Assembly: GCA_037013685.1 (NCBI GenBank)
Contig: CM072888.1
Coordinates: 14,140,216 to 14,204,215 of the forward strand
Length of the DNA stretch: 64,000 nt
Origin: Acridotheres tristis
Lineage: Eukaryota > Chordata > Aves > Passeriformes > Sturnidae
Reading direction: 5' to 3'
How positions within the stretch are numbered: position 1 is the first letter of the stretch; every line of letters starts with the position of its first letter. Below are positions 48,906 to 61,050 of the stretch, one piece after another. The position numbers and the translations under genes are program-made. Under the pieces are notes generated by a model, which worked only from the letters and a program-made list of their open reading frames with translations, searched no databases and had not been told where the DNA came from.

Positions 48906-51900
48906 AAATTCAGTACCAAAGCTACAGTGGTGATTGAACAGCCTGCTGAAAGAGATTGGATAGATGAGGCATTTGGCTTACAGATACTCAGCATGCTGTG
49001 CTTTAAAATCTGCATCTCGTTCAAACCTATCTCTGGTTTCATATTCTCTTTTGTCTTTCCTCATATCAGAATCTTTTGTAAACGTAAGCATCAGCACTGA
49101 GTCACATTGTTTCCCAAAGATGAAACTTTTCCAAATACCAGCTCAGCATGAAATAGAAAGAGAGGTCTTAAAATTACTTTTCTAGCTCTGCAAAAGGAAT
49201 TGGAACACATCATTCTTGACACTTCTTTTTAGAGTTACCTTGAGACTCTTCAGTTCTCACCTATCTTACCTGGTACAAGTTTGTCTTCCATAGCATTTGT
49301 CTGCCTAAGAGTAATTTAAATGTAAAATTCATCAGCTGCTTGGACAGATAGACATAAAGAATATTGTTTAAAAATAATCTAAGCAAAGCTGAAGAGAAGC
49401 TGGGGTTTTTTTTCTTCTACAGCCTGTTTTCAGTCCGAGTACAAATTTGTCCTGATTTGTTGCTGTGTGTGTTTTACTTGAGTTTGGGGCAATTGTGGTG
49501 CTCACTGGTGCCCTGCAAAAGCAGAAGGCAGATGAGAGAATTATGCAGAAGGAGGGGATGGTTTACAGGTAGATGCTTGTGGTGGTGATAGGAGAGAGAG
49601 CAAGGAGAGACATTAATATCTTTAAATGAGTGAGTTAAAGGCCTCAAGGAAATGGCAGATTCAGTCTTTATCACTTGGAGAATCTGCAATAAAAGCAGCA
49701 AAAACGTTTTCTTTCACAGCAGCAATCACAAGCACCTTGGGAAAGGTGGCTCTGGCCAAATGTTTGTAGTTACTTGTTCATCCAGTGTTGATTATTTTGT
49801 GTTAATTCACTCAGCTCAGGAACTCATCCAGCATTTGGTGCTTTATTTTGTATTCCCCCACTGAGGTTTCTGGTCACCAGCTTCTTCCAAGTACAGAAGA
49901 TTTTGCTTCACCCAAAAAGAGGCAGAAAGCTGAAAAGAAAAAGTATAATCTAATGTCCAATTTATCTTTATTTGGACGTGAATGCTGGATGGGGAGCTAC
50001 TAGTGTTAGCCTCTGCAAAGTGCCCTAGGTGTGTTTGTTTTCTTCTCTTTAGAAAAGAACAACCTGTATTTCCCATGGACTTGCAAGCAGAAGTTGTCAC
50101 ATTGATAAAAACAAAAGCAAAAAAGGAAAATTTGTATGCCCCATAATGATCCTAATGTGCAAAAATGTTTGAGTGATTTTTGAAAGTGTTTCTTGGAAGT
50201 GTCTTAAGCAGAATTGTTGGGAAAAAAGTTAAAAAGGTAGAAACCTGTTGACATTATGGAAGTGAATTAACTTTGGTTTAAAAATAGCAACAGGAGCAAA
50301 TTATACTTTGATAAGTTCATAGGAATTCAGTGCTGTAGCACCCAAAATAAGTGTTACAAGCAGTGTAGTGCTTGACATAGATGTGAGGGCCACCTGCTTG
50401 GGAGTGAGTTAGAGGAAAGTTATGCAAGTTTATTATGGCACATCTAATTGTTATCATGAAGATATTTTTTGGAAGCAAATTAAATTAAATATATTATGCA
50501 AAGGTAAGAGAGCACTTTACCAGGTTTTTCTCTGACAATAGATGCAGGATTTGACTTCAGCTGTTATTTCTAAACAAGAAAAAAAAGTAGTAATGGTGAT
50601 AGAGCCTTTGCTACTAAAAGGCTTAGCTGTTCTTGGGCAACAATGATCAGGTAAAGCTTTGAAAAGCACTTTTTGGGGTGCAGATTTGTTGGTGCTTCCT
50701 TTGCCTTTCTTGAAATGTCTCAGCACCTTCAGTGAGAAAAAAAAAAAAAGCCATTTTTCCTCTGGGCTATATTGTATTACTTCATCTGCAGGCACGAAAC
50801 CCAGCTGATGTTCCCTGTGATAACTGTGAGCGATGGAAGAGCTCTTGGAGCCGTGCAGTGAGATAAAGGGACTCTTCCGGGACTGCTGCTTCTCAGCCAG
50901 CAAATTCACAGCTTGGGGGAGGGCCTGATTTTGCATCTGTTGTGAATATTACATTGTTCTATTCTTCCTTGTTGTGTAAGGGATGCAAGTCGCCACAAGA
51001 CAGTCCTGTTTATGCTTTGTGCCAAAGCAAGGCAGTGGTAATACAAGCTGGGGGAAATAGAAGCTGCTGCCCAGCATTATCCTCAAATTCATGCCATGAT
51101 GTACATGTTGTAAAAGTAGTTTTCAAGTAATGACTGCAACATTATTGTAGCTTTAGGGTTCCTTAAAAATCTGCAACTTCAGCCACCTTGCATAGAATAT
51201 ACTGGATTTTCTCCTCTCTTCTTGGCTGTTTCTTGAGTTTAATGCAGAGAATAAAAGCAAATCCCAGAGCTTTCTAATGCAGATGAAGGTTATCACAAGG
51301 TATCTCATGGTTTGCTCAGAAGTCTTCTGTTGTAAAAGAGAAATGAAAACAGGTGTGATTTGATGCAAAGGTAGAAGGTGGGAGTGGCTTTGTGTTTTAA
51401 GGTCGGTTGTCCCAATGTTTTCTTTGCCCTGACTTTCTCCTCTGCTTCTCATTGTCCATTTTTGAGCAATGGGCTCAGTCTTAGCAGTGAAGGGGGCTTC
51501 ACTTTTTTTCCATGCTTCTCTGTGGAATCAACTTTAAAGTTCATCTTTTACCTGTTTTTATTCTTTTCCCAAGCCCTGACATCTTTATTATTTCTCAGTG
51601 ACCTTTTCAAGTGATGCTGTCTGTTGTTGTGCACTTGGACTACTTCTGTGCACAATATTAATGTTTCTTTTGGTGGGCTGTGCAAGCACTTTACTGAAGT
51701 ATTTCCAACTTTGATGGTTGCTGTTTTCAGAAAGGGCAGTTTAAGTACTGTGCTACTGATACATAAAATCACTTGGGTTCTACTTTCTTCCATATCAAGG
51801 ATTTTAAATTATCATAATATTACTGCTTTTTATCAAGCTCCATAGTAACATTACACATCTGCAAAGCTTTTGAGGGGAAAAAAATACGAGCATTAATTGG

Positions 51901-54900
51901 TATGTTTTTTTTAATTGGAAAGTAGACTTTTTCTATTTCCTCTGTGCATTTGTTTCTGTCATTGATTATGTGCAGATTTTTGAGGCTTATGAAACAAAAA
52001 AGATGTGACTGTCTCACACGTGGAACTAGAATTTTCTTATCTTCTTTGTATTTTTGTAGGGAATATAGAAAAATGTTATGCCTAGAAAGCAACTGCTTAT
52101 CTCAGTTAACAGTGGATGAGTCTGCTCACAGTAAAAGATACACCCTGAACCAAGACCAGACAGGATGCAGCGATGCAGGGGGTGACAAATGAAGGCTGCA
52201 GGGCCTGTCAGGATCCTCTGATACCTTAGATAAGTTGGGAGATATCTTACTCAGGAACTACAGTACCTGGAAAGATTCCACTGTGTATTTTAACTGACTT
52301 ACTAGAAAAAACGATTCTGGCCCTACAAATAAAGCCTTTGTTGAAGCAAGTTGGAAAGGGAGTAAGATATATAGTATTTGGAGCACAGCAATTCTGTATA
52401 GTCAATATATTTTTGAGCTTGGGAACCTTTCACAGGCTTTTGGCAAACAAGCTTGCAACAGAGCCATAATTACATATTTCATAAAAGGAGTTCTCAATTT
52501 TTAAATACAGTGTGCTTGCCAGAGGTGATGGATGAACATGTAAGGGGAAGACTCCAAAGCAATAAAATGCATCTTTGATGATAGGAACACTGCAGAAATA
52601 GGAAGACTGTATAATAAGATAGATAAATGCAGACAGAAGGAAAGAAGATTTCTTTGAGTAAATAAATGTTTTTAAAGCAATGTTTGCATGATTATCTGAC
52701 CTTAATATCTTGTTTCTGAATAAATAATTTCTTGAAGTTTTTGTCTTTTAGACATAACCAAACAGAAATAACCTTACAAATGGAGCCAGCTTTTGTGACA
52801 TTCCTGTAGAGCTGCATGCAGTGTATTTACCCCTTGAGTAAATGTGGGGTACTTGACAGATCTCAAAGGAAAGAGCAGCAATTCACCTCAGGCTGTGAGC
52901 AGCCTAGAGTTACCTGTTTGATGACTGTTTAATGTCCCAGGTGTTTCTGAGCAAAGTGAGATGCCTTGCTGAGCAAAGTGTTGCCTTGGACATCTGCACA
53001 GGAGTGTTCATCCCCTTGCCATGAGCTCACAGAACCCCAGTTACCTTGTCCACTGTTTCTTAGTATATTAATTTTCTGGTTTGGTGGCTTGCAAGCAGCA
53101 TTTATTGAAAACTCTCAAACCACCACTCTCTATTTTCACAGGATTTCTGTTTTAATTTAATATTCAAAATTACTTACCTGCGTTCTCCTTGACCATTTGT
53201 ATGGTGTCAAACTGTCTGAATAACCCAAAATATAACTCTGACATACACTTCCAGAAGAATGAAGATAAAATTAATTTTGACCTTCCATGATAAGCTCATC
53301 AGCACCTCTCAATCCTATCTCTGTAAGGAATACTTATTGCAAAGAACAATCTATTTAATTGATATCCGTGGGATTCCATCTGGCCATAAGGATCTGCCCT
53401 TGTGGATTTGGTTGCCTCTGAGGTCTATGGAGGTGCAAAGATAAAACAGATAAGTAGCTGTTTAAGTGAGTTACAGGATGTGAGAGCAGAGAGTAAACCA
53501 GCAAAGGTTATAAACATGAGTTTATCTTCTTTGAATGATACCTCAGCACACTTTTTGTTTGTCTTCTTAGGCTTGTCTTTTTCACTTAAATAGTGCTTTC
53601 ATTCTTTCCATTGTTTGTATAAAGGTATAAAGTTGGGCATGGCATTGGACAGCATATTAAAACATGATGTAGCATAAAACACTGTGAAGCAGAAGTAATT
53701 GACATACCTCAAAGTAAAAGAAAATAAATAACCAAAGTATCAGAGTCCAAAGCCAGTCCCTGGGGAGTTCTTGTCCTGAGAGCCAGCAGCAGTCACAAGG
53801 CTGATTGGGTGACTCCAGACAGTCACTTTTGTATTCAGGTCATGCCTTGTACTCTTCTTCAGTTACAGCTTCCACCAGATACAGTGTCCTCTCCCCAAGC
53901 ATATCCTGACAAAAGTCAGGGTAAATGCTTTTCAGAAGGGGTGGTTAATGCACTCTGTATTGATATCACCAGTTGGAGAGGAAGAGGAAAAGATTAATCA
54001 CTCAATGTGAAAACTGAAAATACATACGTGTTCAGAATTATGCCCAACACCTCAGGAAAAGGGTTGACTCTTTCAAGCTGCAGTGCTTTGTTTGCCAGAA
54101 ATTAAATCTATTTCGAGGGGGAAGAGGACGCACAGAACAATGTTTCTGCAGTTGATGTCATCTCAGAGAAAGTACAGGTGGTGGCAGTTCCTAACCCCTT
54201 CTTGGATGATCAGCTACTCATTATGAAGTTGGCTTGTGGCTAGAGGGGGAGTGATACCAGGTGATGCAGGAGGGCAGGAAAGGTGTCCATAAAGACGTAT
54301 TCCACTATATTTAATTAAGTCTTGCCTTTACATAAGATTCTTAGCTCTTAAGGGTTCTATGCAAAATTATTTCAAAATAATTTTATCACTAGCTTTGTAA
54401 TATCCCGACTCTTAATTCTTCTGTTTCTTTTTAATGTTGTACTGGAGAACTTTGAGGCCTTTCATTTTACTGAGCATATTTTGTTTTAAACTCCAAAACT
54501 CAAACAGTAATTCAGTGTATTAGTTAAATAATTTCAATATAATTTTGTCTTGTATAATTTTCTGACATAGGAGTTTTGGAATTTGCTGTGGACATTTAAA
54601 GCAGAAATCTTGCATCAAGTCCTTTTTTTTCCCCTCTTTTTGTTTTCCTTTTCATTTTAGTATAGGGTATGTCATGGTGAATTATGCATTTCTGTGAGAC
54701 ATCTTTCACAACAGTGATTTATTATTTAACATTAGTTGGTCTCAGTCCATCTTCTTCCTGGCCACTGTGTAAGGTGTTCTTTAAGGCCAGCAATACTGAC
54801 TGCCTTGGAACAGGGCTTAGGGCTGCACAGAGAACACTGTGCACAGCCCAGTGTTGTGGTCTTGTACTTACTTCCCAGAAAACACCATTCCCTGGCACTA

Positions 54901-57046
54901 GTTAGAGCCAGAGCCCAAGGAATGAGTGTGGAAGTTGACTCACATGACTCTTCAGGTCATTGGCAAGGTCAGGTGCCAGGCATGTTCTGGGAAGATTTCT
55001 GGACCAGTGCATGGACACAGAGCTCCGGTTTCCAGGATGCAGTCAAAACTTGCCTGGAGGGCAGGAGGGCTGGAAATAGGTGCTTTTAGGTGGAGCTGAG
55101 AAATCTTTCACAAAGTGCTGAGGCTCCTGTTACAAGAGACCAGCTCTGGTTTGCCATGAGCAAGCTAAGAAGCTGCTGAATAGAAATAGCACTTTGCTGC
55201 AGAGAGAAGATTCAGTCAAAAGAGAATGAAGGAGCACTGTAGCTAGGACTCCAGGAATACATCTTTAAGGTAAACAGAAATACTTTCAAAACACCTTAGT
55301 GTCCTCTTTTGCATCAATGAAAAATATGCAACTGCTTTGGAAGGAACTAGCTGTCACCAGCTTGAGATAATCAGAAAACTGCTATTTTTCCAGCTTCCCA
55401 TGAGCTTCCCAGGACAATCCCTCATAGGAAAGAGGATATTATATTTCTTTTTCTTAAGAGATAAAAGAGGGCTGATGACTAATACTGAAGTGAATTGTTA
55501 AGAGACTTATTTACTTAATTGAGCCTGGTTGTTTGGTATGTGTCCCAATTAATTCATTTTTGTTGTGACCATATTGAAGCAACCTACACCCTTGTGACCT
55601 TCTCATATAATTATTACTATTTTCCTCATTTGAAGCACTGTTTTGATTATGTACTCAAAAAGCTCTGCTGAAACATCTGTAGCACTACCACAGAGTCAGA
55701 TTTTTCCATTGTTTGGAGCTCAAGGATAGCAATAAAAAGAATCCTTCTTTATTGAAGTTCTTAGAGGTTATGGGTCACTTACAGCCCTTAGGGGATGGGG
55801 GGTGTCTTCCTTTTTAATTTCACAAAATGAGTATTTTGAATAGGGAGAACTTGTTTTCTAACTAGATGTTCTTTTAAGAAAAATATGTTGTTGGATGGTA
55901 GCACTCAGAGGTGGCTCAGAATTCCTCTGGTGTGAATATTATACCTATTACAGGGTCACAGGAGAAAGAAACGACAGGGAAGAAGGGGCTGGCAACTATG
56001 GCCAGCCCTAAATTTGCTGAGATTGCTATGTGGACTCTCTGTCCCAAATGAGGCATTGTTTTTATTATTGCTTAAATTAAATACAGTATTTGACAGCTCT
56101 TAGCCTAAACCACAGTGGAGTTGTGTGAGAAGCTCTCTGAAGGAGAGACTCTCTCAGCCATGGTAGTCACATCTGCAGTGGTAGCTGACAGTCAGTACAA
56201 GGGGGGGGTGTTTATTCCTCAGTGCTTCATGGGATGAAGATTTTGCTGTTTGTGCCAAACTCCATTATGTTTATGCTCACTACAATGTTTTTGAACTCCT
56301 GTGCACAGCTCCTTTCCCCCCATTTACCTGGAAATCCCAGCCAAGTGGTTTTGCTCCATCAGGGCATGTTCACATGCACTAGTGGAGCTTGTTCTGGGCA
56401 GCAATTCCCAGGTTCAGGGAACGGTGCCCTGCCAGTGGCATCTTTCCTTCCAGTGGAACTAGAAGAATTACACCAAGCCCCTCACTGCTGGCTTCTGTGT
56501 TTAAAAAGTACCTGTGTAGTTCTGTGCACCTCTTAAAACAGCAGTCCCGTCTCCTCAGGGAACAGAACCCTTGCACAGGGTTGCTGATGTTCTTTCTTTT
56601 ATTATTTTAAGTAGTACACTGCTTTCCTCAGTCTTTACCTGATTTTTGCTCCATTCTGTCCAAATCAAAACTAGCCATGCTTTCAACTTCTAGAAGCATT
56701 GTGTAACCTTTTTCCCTCTTCTTCATTCCCAGTCCCTTTCTCTCGACTTCCTTACAAAGTGCCTTCATCTCTGTGCTCTATGCTTGGTGGGGTTTCTTTT
56801 TTTCTGTATTGCAGACTCTCTCTGTTCCTGAAACAATTAAAACCACTTATTAAAAGATAATAGCTCTCTCTAGGTCACAGTTTTTCAATAGCCCTCTGAG
56901 CTGCTGGGGATTTTGATGCCAGAGGAGAGCAGTGCTGGGTAGAGCTTACCTTGGAGGCCAGCCATATACTGGGGTGCTGTGTCCTTTGGTTTTAATGTTT
57001 GCCTGAGCAATCTTCTGGTCTTCAGAGTCAGACTGCTCATGTGTGT

Positions 57047-57158
57047 GTAGATGTTGCACTTTAGAACATAGCTTTAGTGATGGACCTGGCAGTGTTAGGT
57101 TAATGGGTGGACTTGATCTTAGAGGTCTTTTCCAACATAAACGGTTCTACGATTCTAT
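57047..57158 (+). mobile_element. CR1 LINE 3' terminal fragment, forward orientation
   Basis: About 112 bp of well-preserved CR1 3' end: GATGGACCTGGCAGTGTTAG, TGGACTTGATCTTAGAGGTC, TTTTCCAACATAAACGG and the terminal octamer ATTCTATG at 57151-57158. Severe 5' truncation is normal for CR1. Its good state suggests a fairly recent insertion, about 470 bp upstream of the exon at 57628. Confidence 0.9.
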
Positions 57159-57627
57159 GTAGGAAACATTCCTGCCTCAGTAGAAAAGAAACGATCTGAA
57201 AATCTTCATTCAGCCATGAATAATAATCCAGTGTTAGACAGACCATCTCAGACCAGGCTTCTTCATGCACCAGGCAAAGGTGAGTGACTGAAAAAGCCAA
57301 AGGAGTGGTTGTTCCACAAAACCATAATTAGAGGTTAATGCTTGCCCTGCTCACTCTTGATCTTCTCTCAGTACATAACCTGGTTTAACTCTTTGGCTGT
57401 GCCTATGTCCAGATCACTTTGGGTCAATATTCTGCTTTAGAAAGATGCTGTATGAAAGATTAATTTCCTTTCCAGCACTGGGAGTTTCCTTTCTAAATGA
57501 ACTCATGTTCCAGATCACACAGTGTGCTGCTGAAGTGCTGCATTTTATATGACGCCTACAGGGCTCTACTGAATGAAATCTGCAAGTCTTCAGAGTTCTT
57601 AAGATGACTTTGTGTTTTTTGGCATAG

Positions 57628-57765
57628 AAACAGAAAAGCTGGGGCTGGAGGTGGGAAATGGATTGCCATCTTGGAAATTTAACGACCAGCTGTTTCCCTG
57701 TGATGTGTGTGGAAAAGTGTTTGGTCGCCAGCAGACTCTGTCCCGCCATCTCTCACTGCACACAG
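57628..57765 (+). CDS. ZNF827: ZNF827 exon: C2H2 finger 4
   Basis: This 138-nt symmetric exon (phase 1 in, phase 1 out) encodes a short lead (E-T-E-K-L-G-L-E-V-G-N-G-L-P-S-W) and one complete C2H2 finger at 57699-57761, CDVCGKVFGRQQTLSRH then LSLH. It is a self-contained finger cassette, so exon skipping would delete exactly one finger without a frameshift. The acceptor is TTTTTTGGCATAG, where purines interrupt the pyrimidine tract next to the AG, so it looks weaker than the others. The donor is ACAG|GTAAGG, close to consensus. The next exon opens with E-R-K-Y-K, giving the classic H-T-E-E-R-K-Y-K linker. Sequence matches ZNF827. The frame that opens at 57612 includes intron. Confidence 0.96.
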
Positions 57766-59258
57766 GTAAGGCAGGGCTCACCTGTGGTTGTTACAGCACT
57801 CAGGAATTCCATGGGGTTTGTTTCAGGGAGGAGAAGGATGGTGAGGAGAGGAGTGTATGAGCCATCCTCGGCCCACCTGGAGCAGAGCCAAGCACAAGAA
57901 CAGGGCACAACGTCAGAGTGGGCTTAGGGAGTGAACATTTTATTTCTTTGCAGCCTATGTGAAATTTCTCCTTACAGAACCTGCCCAGTTTGTCCAGGTT
58001 CCAGCACATCAGACTGTAGACACCAACTGGTAACCAAGCCTGATAATGGAGTTCTGAAGAGAAGACACAGCCTTTTTTTTGGACAAGTTTGGGGTTTTTT
58101 TGGATAGAAATATCATTCACCTGATTAACTTTTTAAGTGTCTCTGAACAACTAAAGACTTGGCCTTGGTGTTTTGGATCTGAAAGGATTGAATAACTCAT
58201 TCATCTTGGCTCTCATCATACAGTTCTGAGAGGAACAGAGACTATTCTACCCCATTTCAACTTTCTTGAAGTGAATCTGCTTCAAATCAGCTGAGACAAA
58301 CAGAGTTTTTAATGGAACGTGCACTCTGTCAGCCCGGTGAGGTGCACTGCACAAAATAACACTCGGAAGCAAGAGTTTCCCATGTAGTGCTGAGAAATCC
58401 TGTTGGTATAATGCCAGTGTATGTTGTGCCATCCAGTAGAGCCATCCTGAAAAGGCTCAGATGCTCCGTGGTCTAGTGGGGTTTCCTTAGTCCTAAGCTG
58501 CTTTCCCCTCACACTTGTAGCATTGTATTTCAATTTTAGAGGAACAGACCCTCAAAGGAAAAGGTTGTAAAAGCCGACATAATGTTTGGTTATTTTAATC
58601 AACCCTTTGCAAAATGCAGCCTGGTGCATGCACAAAAACTGTGCTGCCAGGATCTAGAAATTATTAATTTAAAATACAAAAGAGGAGTATTTTAAATTGT
58701 GAAGCATCAGAAACTCATGATGAATTAGTTGGGGTTTTTTTGACTGTTCTTTGAGTGACCTTATTCATTAGTTTATTTTTGGAACTGGACTGATGATTAG
58801 TGTTCCCCTTCCTCCCGCCCTCAGATTTTAATACAAAATCATCAACTATTAGCTCTCTGCAAGCGATCACATGGGCAACCTCAACAATAACTAAGTCCAA
58901 AAATCAAATAAAAGATGCTGGGTAAATGAAGTAGTTGTAGACTATTGACCTGTTTCTCCACTGGCTTTGCTGCAGCTCCCAGAACAGCAGTTGTCCCAGT
59001 TTTCCAGTTTATAAAGTTTTATATTATCCGACACAAATGGTAGAGCAAATTAAAAAAGCTTTGCCCTAAACTACCTTCAAATTAGTTGGATTTTTTTCTG
59101 AGTAATTGCTGTGAACTCCTATAAACTTCTAAAATGTCGAGCTTCCAAAGCCGCTTGGAGAAACCCAAAGGAATGCACGTTTGGTTACTGGCAGCTTTCA
59201 AAGCAGCTGGCTTCAGAACCGAGGTATGCACTCACGTCTTCCTGCTCCTTTTTTTCAG
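57766..59258 (+). other. ZNF827: Intron (1.5 kb)
   Basis: Ordinary AT-rich intron with two exact copies of the G4T7 word (58091 and 58731). It ends in the strong acceptor CTCCTTTTTTTCAG. No repeat or further exon was recognised. Confidence 0.9.
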
Positions 59259-59430
59259 AAGAGAGAAAATACAAATGCCACTTGTGCCCCTATGCTGCTA
59301 AGTGCCGTGCTAACCTGAACCAGCACCTGACTGTGCACTCGGTGAAGCTGGTGAGCACCGACACCGAGGACATCGTCAGCGCCGTCACGGCCGAGGGCAG
59401 CGACGGAAAGAAGCACCCTTATTACTACAG
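59259..59430 (+). CDS. ZNF827: ZNF827 exon: C2H2 finger 5 and following spacer
   Basis: This 172-nt exon, phase 1 in and phase 2 out, begins E-E-R-K-Y-K and encodes finger 5 at 59276-59338, CHLCPYAAKCRANLNQH then LTVH. A conserved acidic spacer follows (S-V-K-L-V-S-T-D-T-E-D-I-V-S-A-V-T-A-E) that ends G-K-K-H-P-Y-Y-Y. The 3' half of the exon is GC-rich compared with the flanking introns. Acceptor is TTTTTTTCAG and donor ACAG|GTGAGC. The T-E-E-R-K-Y-K linker between fingers 4 and 5 suggests they bind DNA as a tandem pair. Sequence matches ZNF827. Upstream in-frame codons from 59111 are intron. Confidence 0.96.
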
Positions 59431-60883
59431 GTGAGCGCCCCAGCGAGGGCTGTGCACCCCATGTGCCTGCTGAGGACGTGTGACAGGGCCACCCTTCTGG
59501 TGCTGCGGGGTTGGAGCCATGAGTGAAGTATTTGTCTTGCCCATGCCTGGCTTAGGATGAGCAGCGAACCCCGGCTGGCTGCTTCGTGCTGTTTGACTTG
59601 GCTGGCCGTGGGAAGGACTCGGGGGTTTGATTTTTTTAAGTGGCTTTGTGAGGCAGTTGGGCTCTTAGAAATCTCTCTAACTTTTTAAGCAGTGTTCCTT
59701 TAAGTTTTGTGTTTGGAGACATCCCGTCATATATATGGATTCAGAGCGAATCGCCCAGTGCTTCCAGTTGCCTCTGATTGTTCCCTTGTCTTCGGCCAAA
59801 TTTATGAAATCAAATAACTTAAAAGTGTTATCAAGAATTGTTATATCAATCTACACATTTCCTCTGTTTGCTAGAAGTACATACATTCTGTGACGAACAT
59901 GGTGAAAGAAAGAAAACCTTCAGGAGAATTTGTTTGAAAAATTGAAAGGAATTGCCCAGATAAAATGGATATTTAGACATTCTTCTTGTTGTATGCACTG
60001 TTGTGCACTCTGCAAACTGTGATGTGCACTCTAGTGGCCAAGCAGATTACCAAATCACTCTTACTTTTAGTCAAAGTGCCAAGAGCAGATTTAATTACAA
60101 AATCATAGAAGTAAGAAATAAATGAGACCTGCTGGATTAGATTATCTAGTACTTCCCCTTGGGAAAGCAAAATAGTGCCCTGGAGTATATGCTTTTTCCA
60201 ATCTTTCTGGCTTGTTTTAAATGTTAATGGCCTAATCAAAACAAGAGGAGGACTCTGCAAAGAAAGTTAAATTAAAGAGTCCTTTCCACTGCTTCTCAGT
60301 ATCACTCTGTTTATGTGCTGGCTGCAAAATCTGTATCCCTGCTAATTATTCGCATAGCTAAAGACTGCTGTTTTCCAGTCAAGCATAAGAAATGTTTGAA
60401 CCCATTTTTACTTGCTTACACTGAAACTGCCAGGCAGTTTTGCACAAGATCCCAGTTTGGCATGGGAACCATTCCAGGGCTCAAAAATCACTCCTGGAGT
60501 GTGCAGCAAGCTCTCTGTTTGTCAGTGTATCAGCTGTACTAAACATCTTGGCAAAGCTGCAGTGTCTCTTATTGCCCAAAGGAATCGGTTAGGTGATGCA
60601 CAGCATCTGGAATCTGTAGTTTTTAATTAACTTTATGATTATTTAGCATCATTATAGCATGTACAGGATTGTTGCATTGTGCCTGCCCTTAATCACACTG
60701 GCATGGCCATCAGTTCAGAGGCAGTTCAGCAGACAAAAGAATTTTGCAGTGAACACTGAGCAGCGAGGAAGAGCAGAAAACTGTGCTGTGAGTTTCCTCT
60801 TGCAAATCTGGGTAAAGGCAATAGTCTTCTGTTTGTTTGGTTTTTAATGTTTCTTTCACTCTTGAATTCTTTTCTGCCTGCAG
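59431..60883 (+). other. ZNF827: Intron (1.45 kb)
   Basis: The first 200 bp are more GC-rich than average, continuing the composition of the exon. An old CR1 remnant lies at about 60103-60310. The intron ends with CTTTTCTGCCTGCAG-type sequence. No exon is seen within it. Confidence 0.85.
60103..60310 (-). mobile_element. Ancient CR1-like LINE remnant, reverse orientation
   Basis: The plus strand starts AAATCATAGAAGTAAGAAAT, then a GATTATCTAGTACTTCCCC block. A stretch around CAATCTTTCTGGCTTGTTTT and TCCACTGCTTCTCAGTATCA follows. This is the order of the complement of old CR1/X-LINE 3' ends. Divergence is high and there is no open frame. Confidence 0.5.
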
Positions 60884-61050
60884 CTGCCATGTGTGTGGGT
60901 TTGAGACAGAGATGAATGTCCAGTTTGTCAGTCATATGTCCCTCCACGTGGATAAGGAGCAGTGGATGTTCTCCATTTGCTGCACGGCGTGTGATTTTGT
61001 CACTATGGAAGAGGCAGATATGAAGGCTCATGTCAACAACAAGCACACAG
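60884..61050 (+). CDS. ZNF827: ZNF827 exon: C2H2 fingers 6 and 7
   Basis: This 167-nt exon, phase 2 in and phase 1 out, completes a serine codon with the previous exon. It encodes finger 6 at 60885-60947 (CHVCGFETEMNVQFVSH then MSLH), the linker V-D-K-E-Q-W-M-F-S-I-C, and finger 7 at 60981-61046 (CTACDFVTMEEADMKAH then VNNKH, with four residues between the histidines). The two fingers are joined by an atypical linker, so they may not bind DNA as a standard pair. Acceptor is CTGCCTGCAG and donor ACAG|GTGATG, where T replaces the usual G at intron position 5. The following exon, expected to begin E-D-R-K or similar and to lead to the last fingers, is not found in the remaining 12.9 kb. Confidence 0.96.

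Larger units (their letters stand above)
39257..57627 (+). other. ZNF827: Long intron (18.4 kb)
   Basis: The largest complete intron in the window. It holds CR1 fragments at about 45142-45555, 48020-48905 and 57047-57158, an A run at 50737-50749 and a G4T8 word at 49402. A 151-codon frame at 39543-39998 starts inside a TG repeat and shows no domain. I saw no additional exon or promoter. The intron ends in an atypical acceptor, TTTTTTGGCATAG. Confidence 0.85.

Noticed and set aside
50517..50936. 139-codon minus-strand frame
   Set aside because: It crosses an A/T homopolymer and has no recognisable domain or neighbour gene.
59111..59258. Possible alternative start upstream of the finger-5 exon
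   Set aside because: The in-frame codons before 59259 are intron, ending in a strong TTTTTTTCAG acceptor, and the protein joins smoothly to the previous exon.
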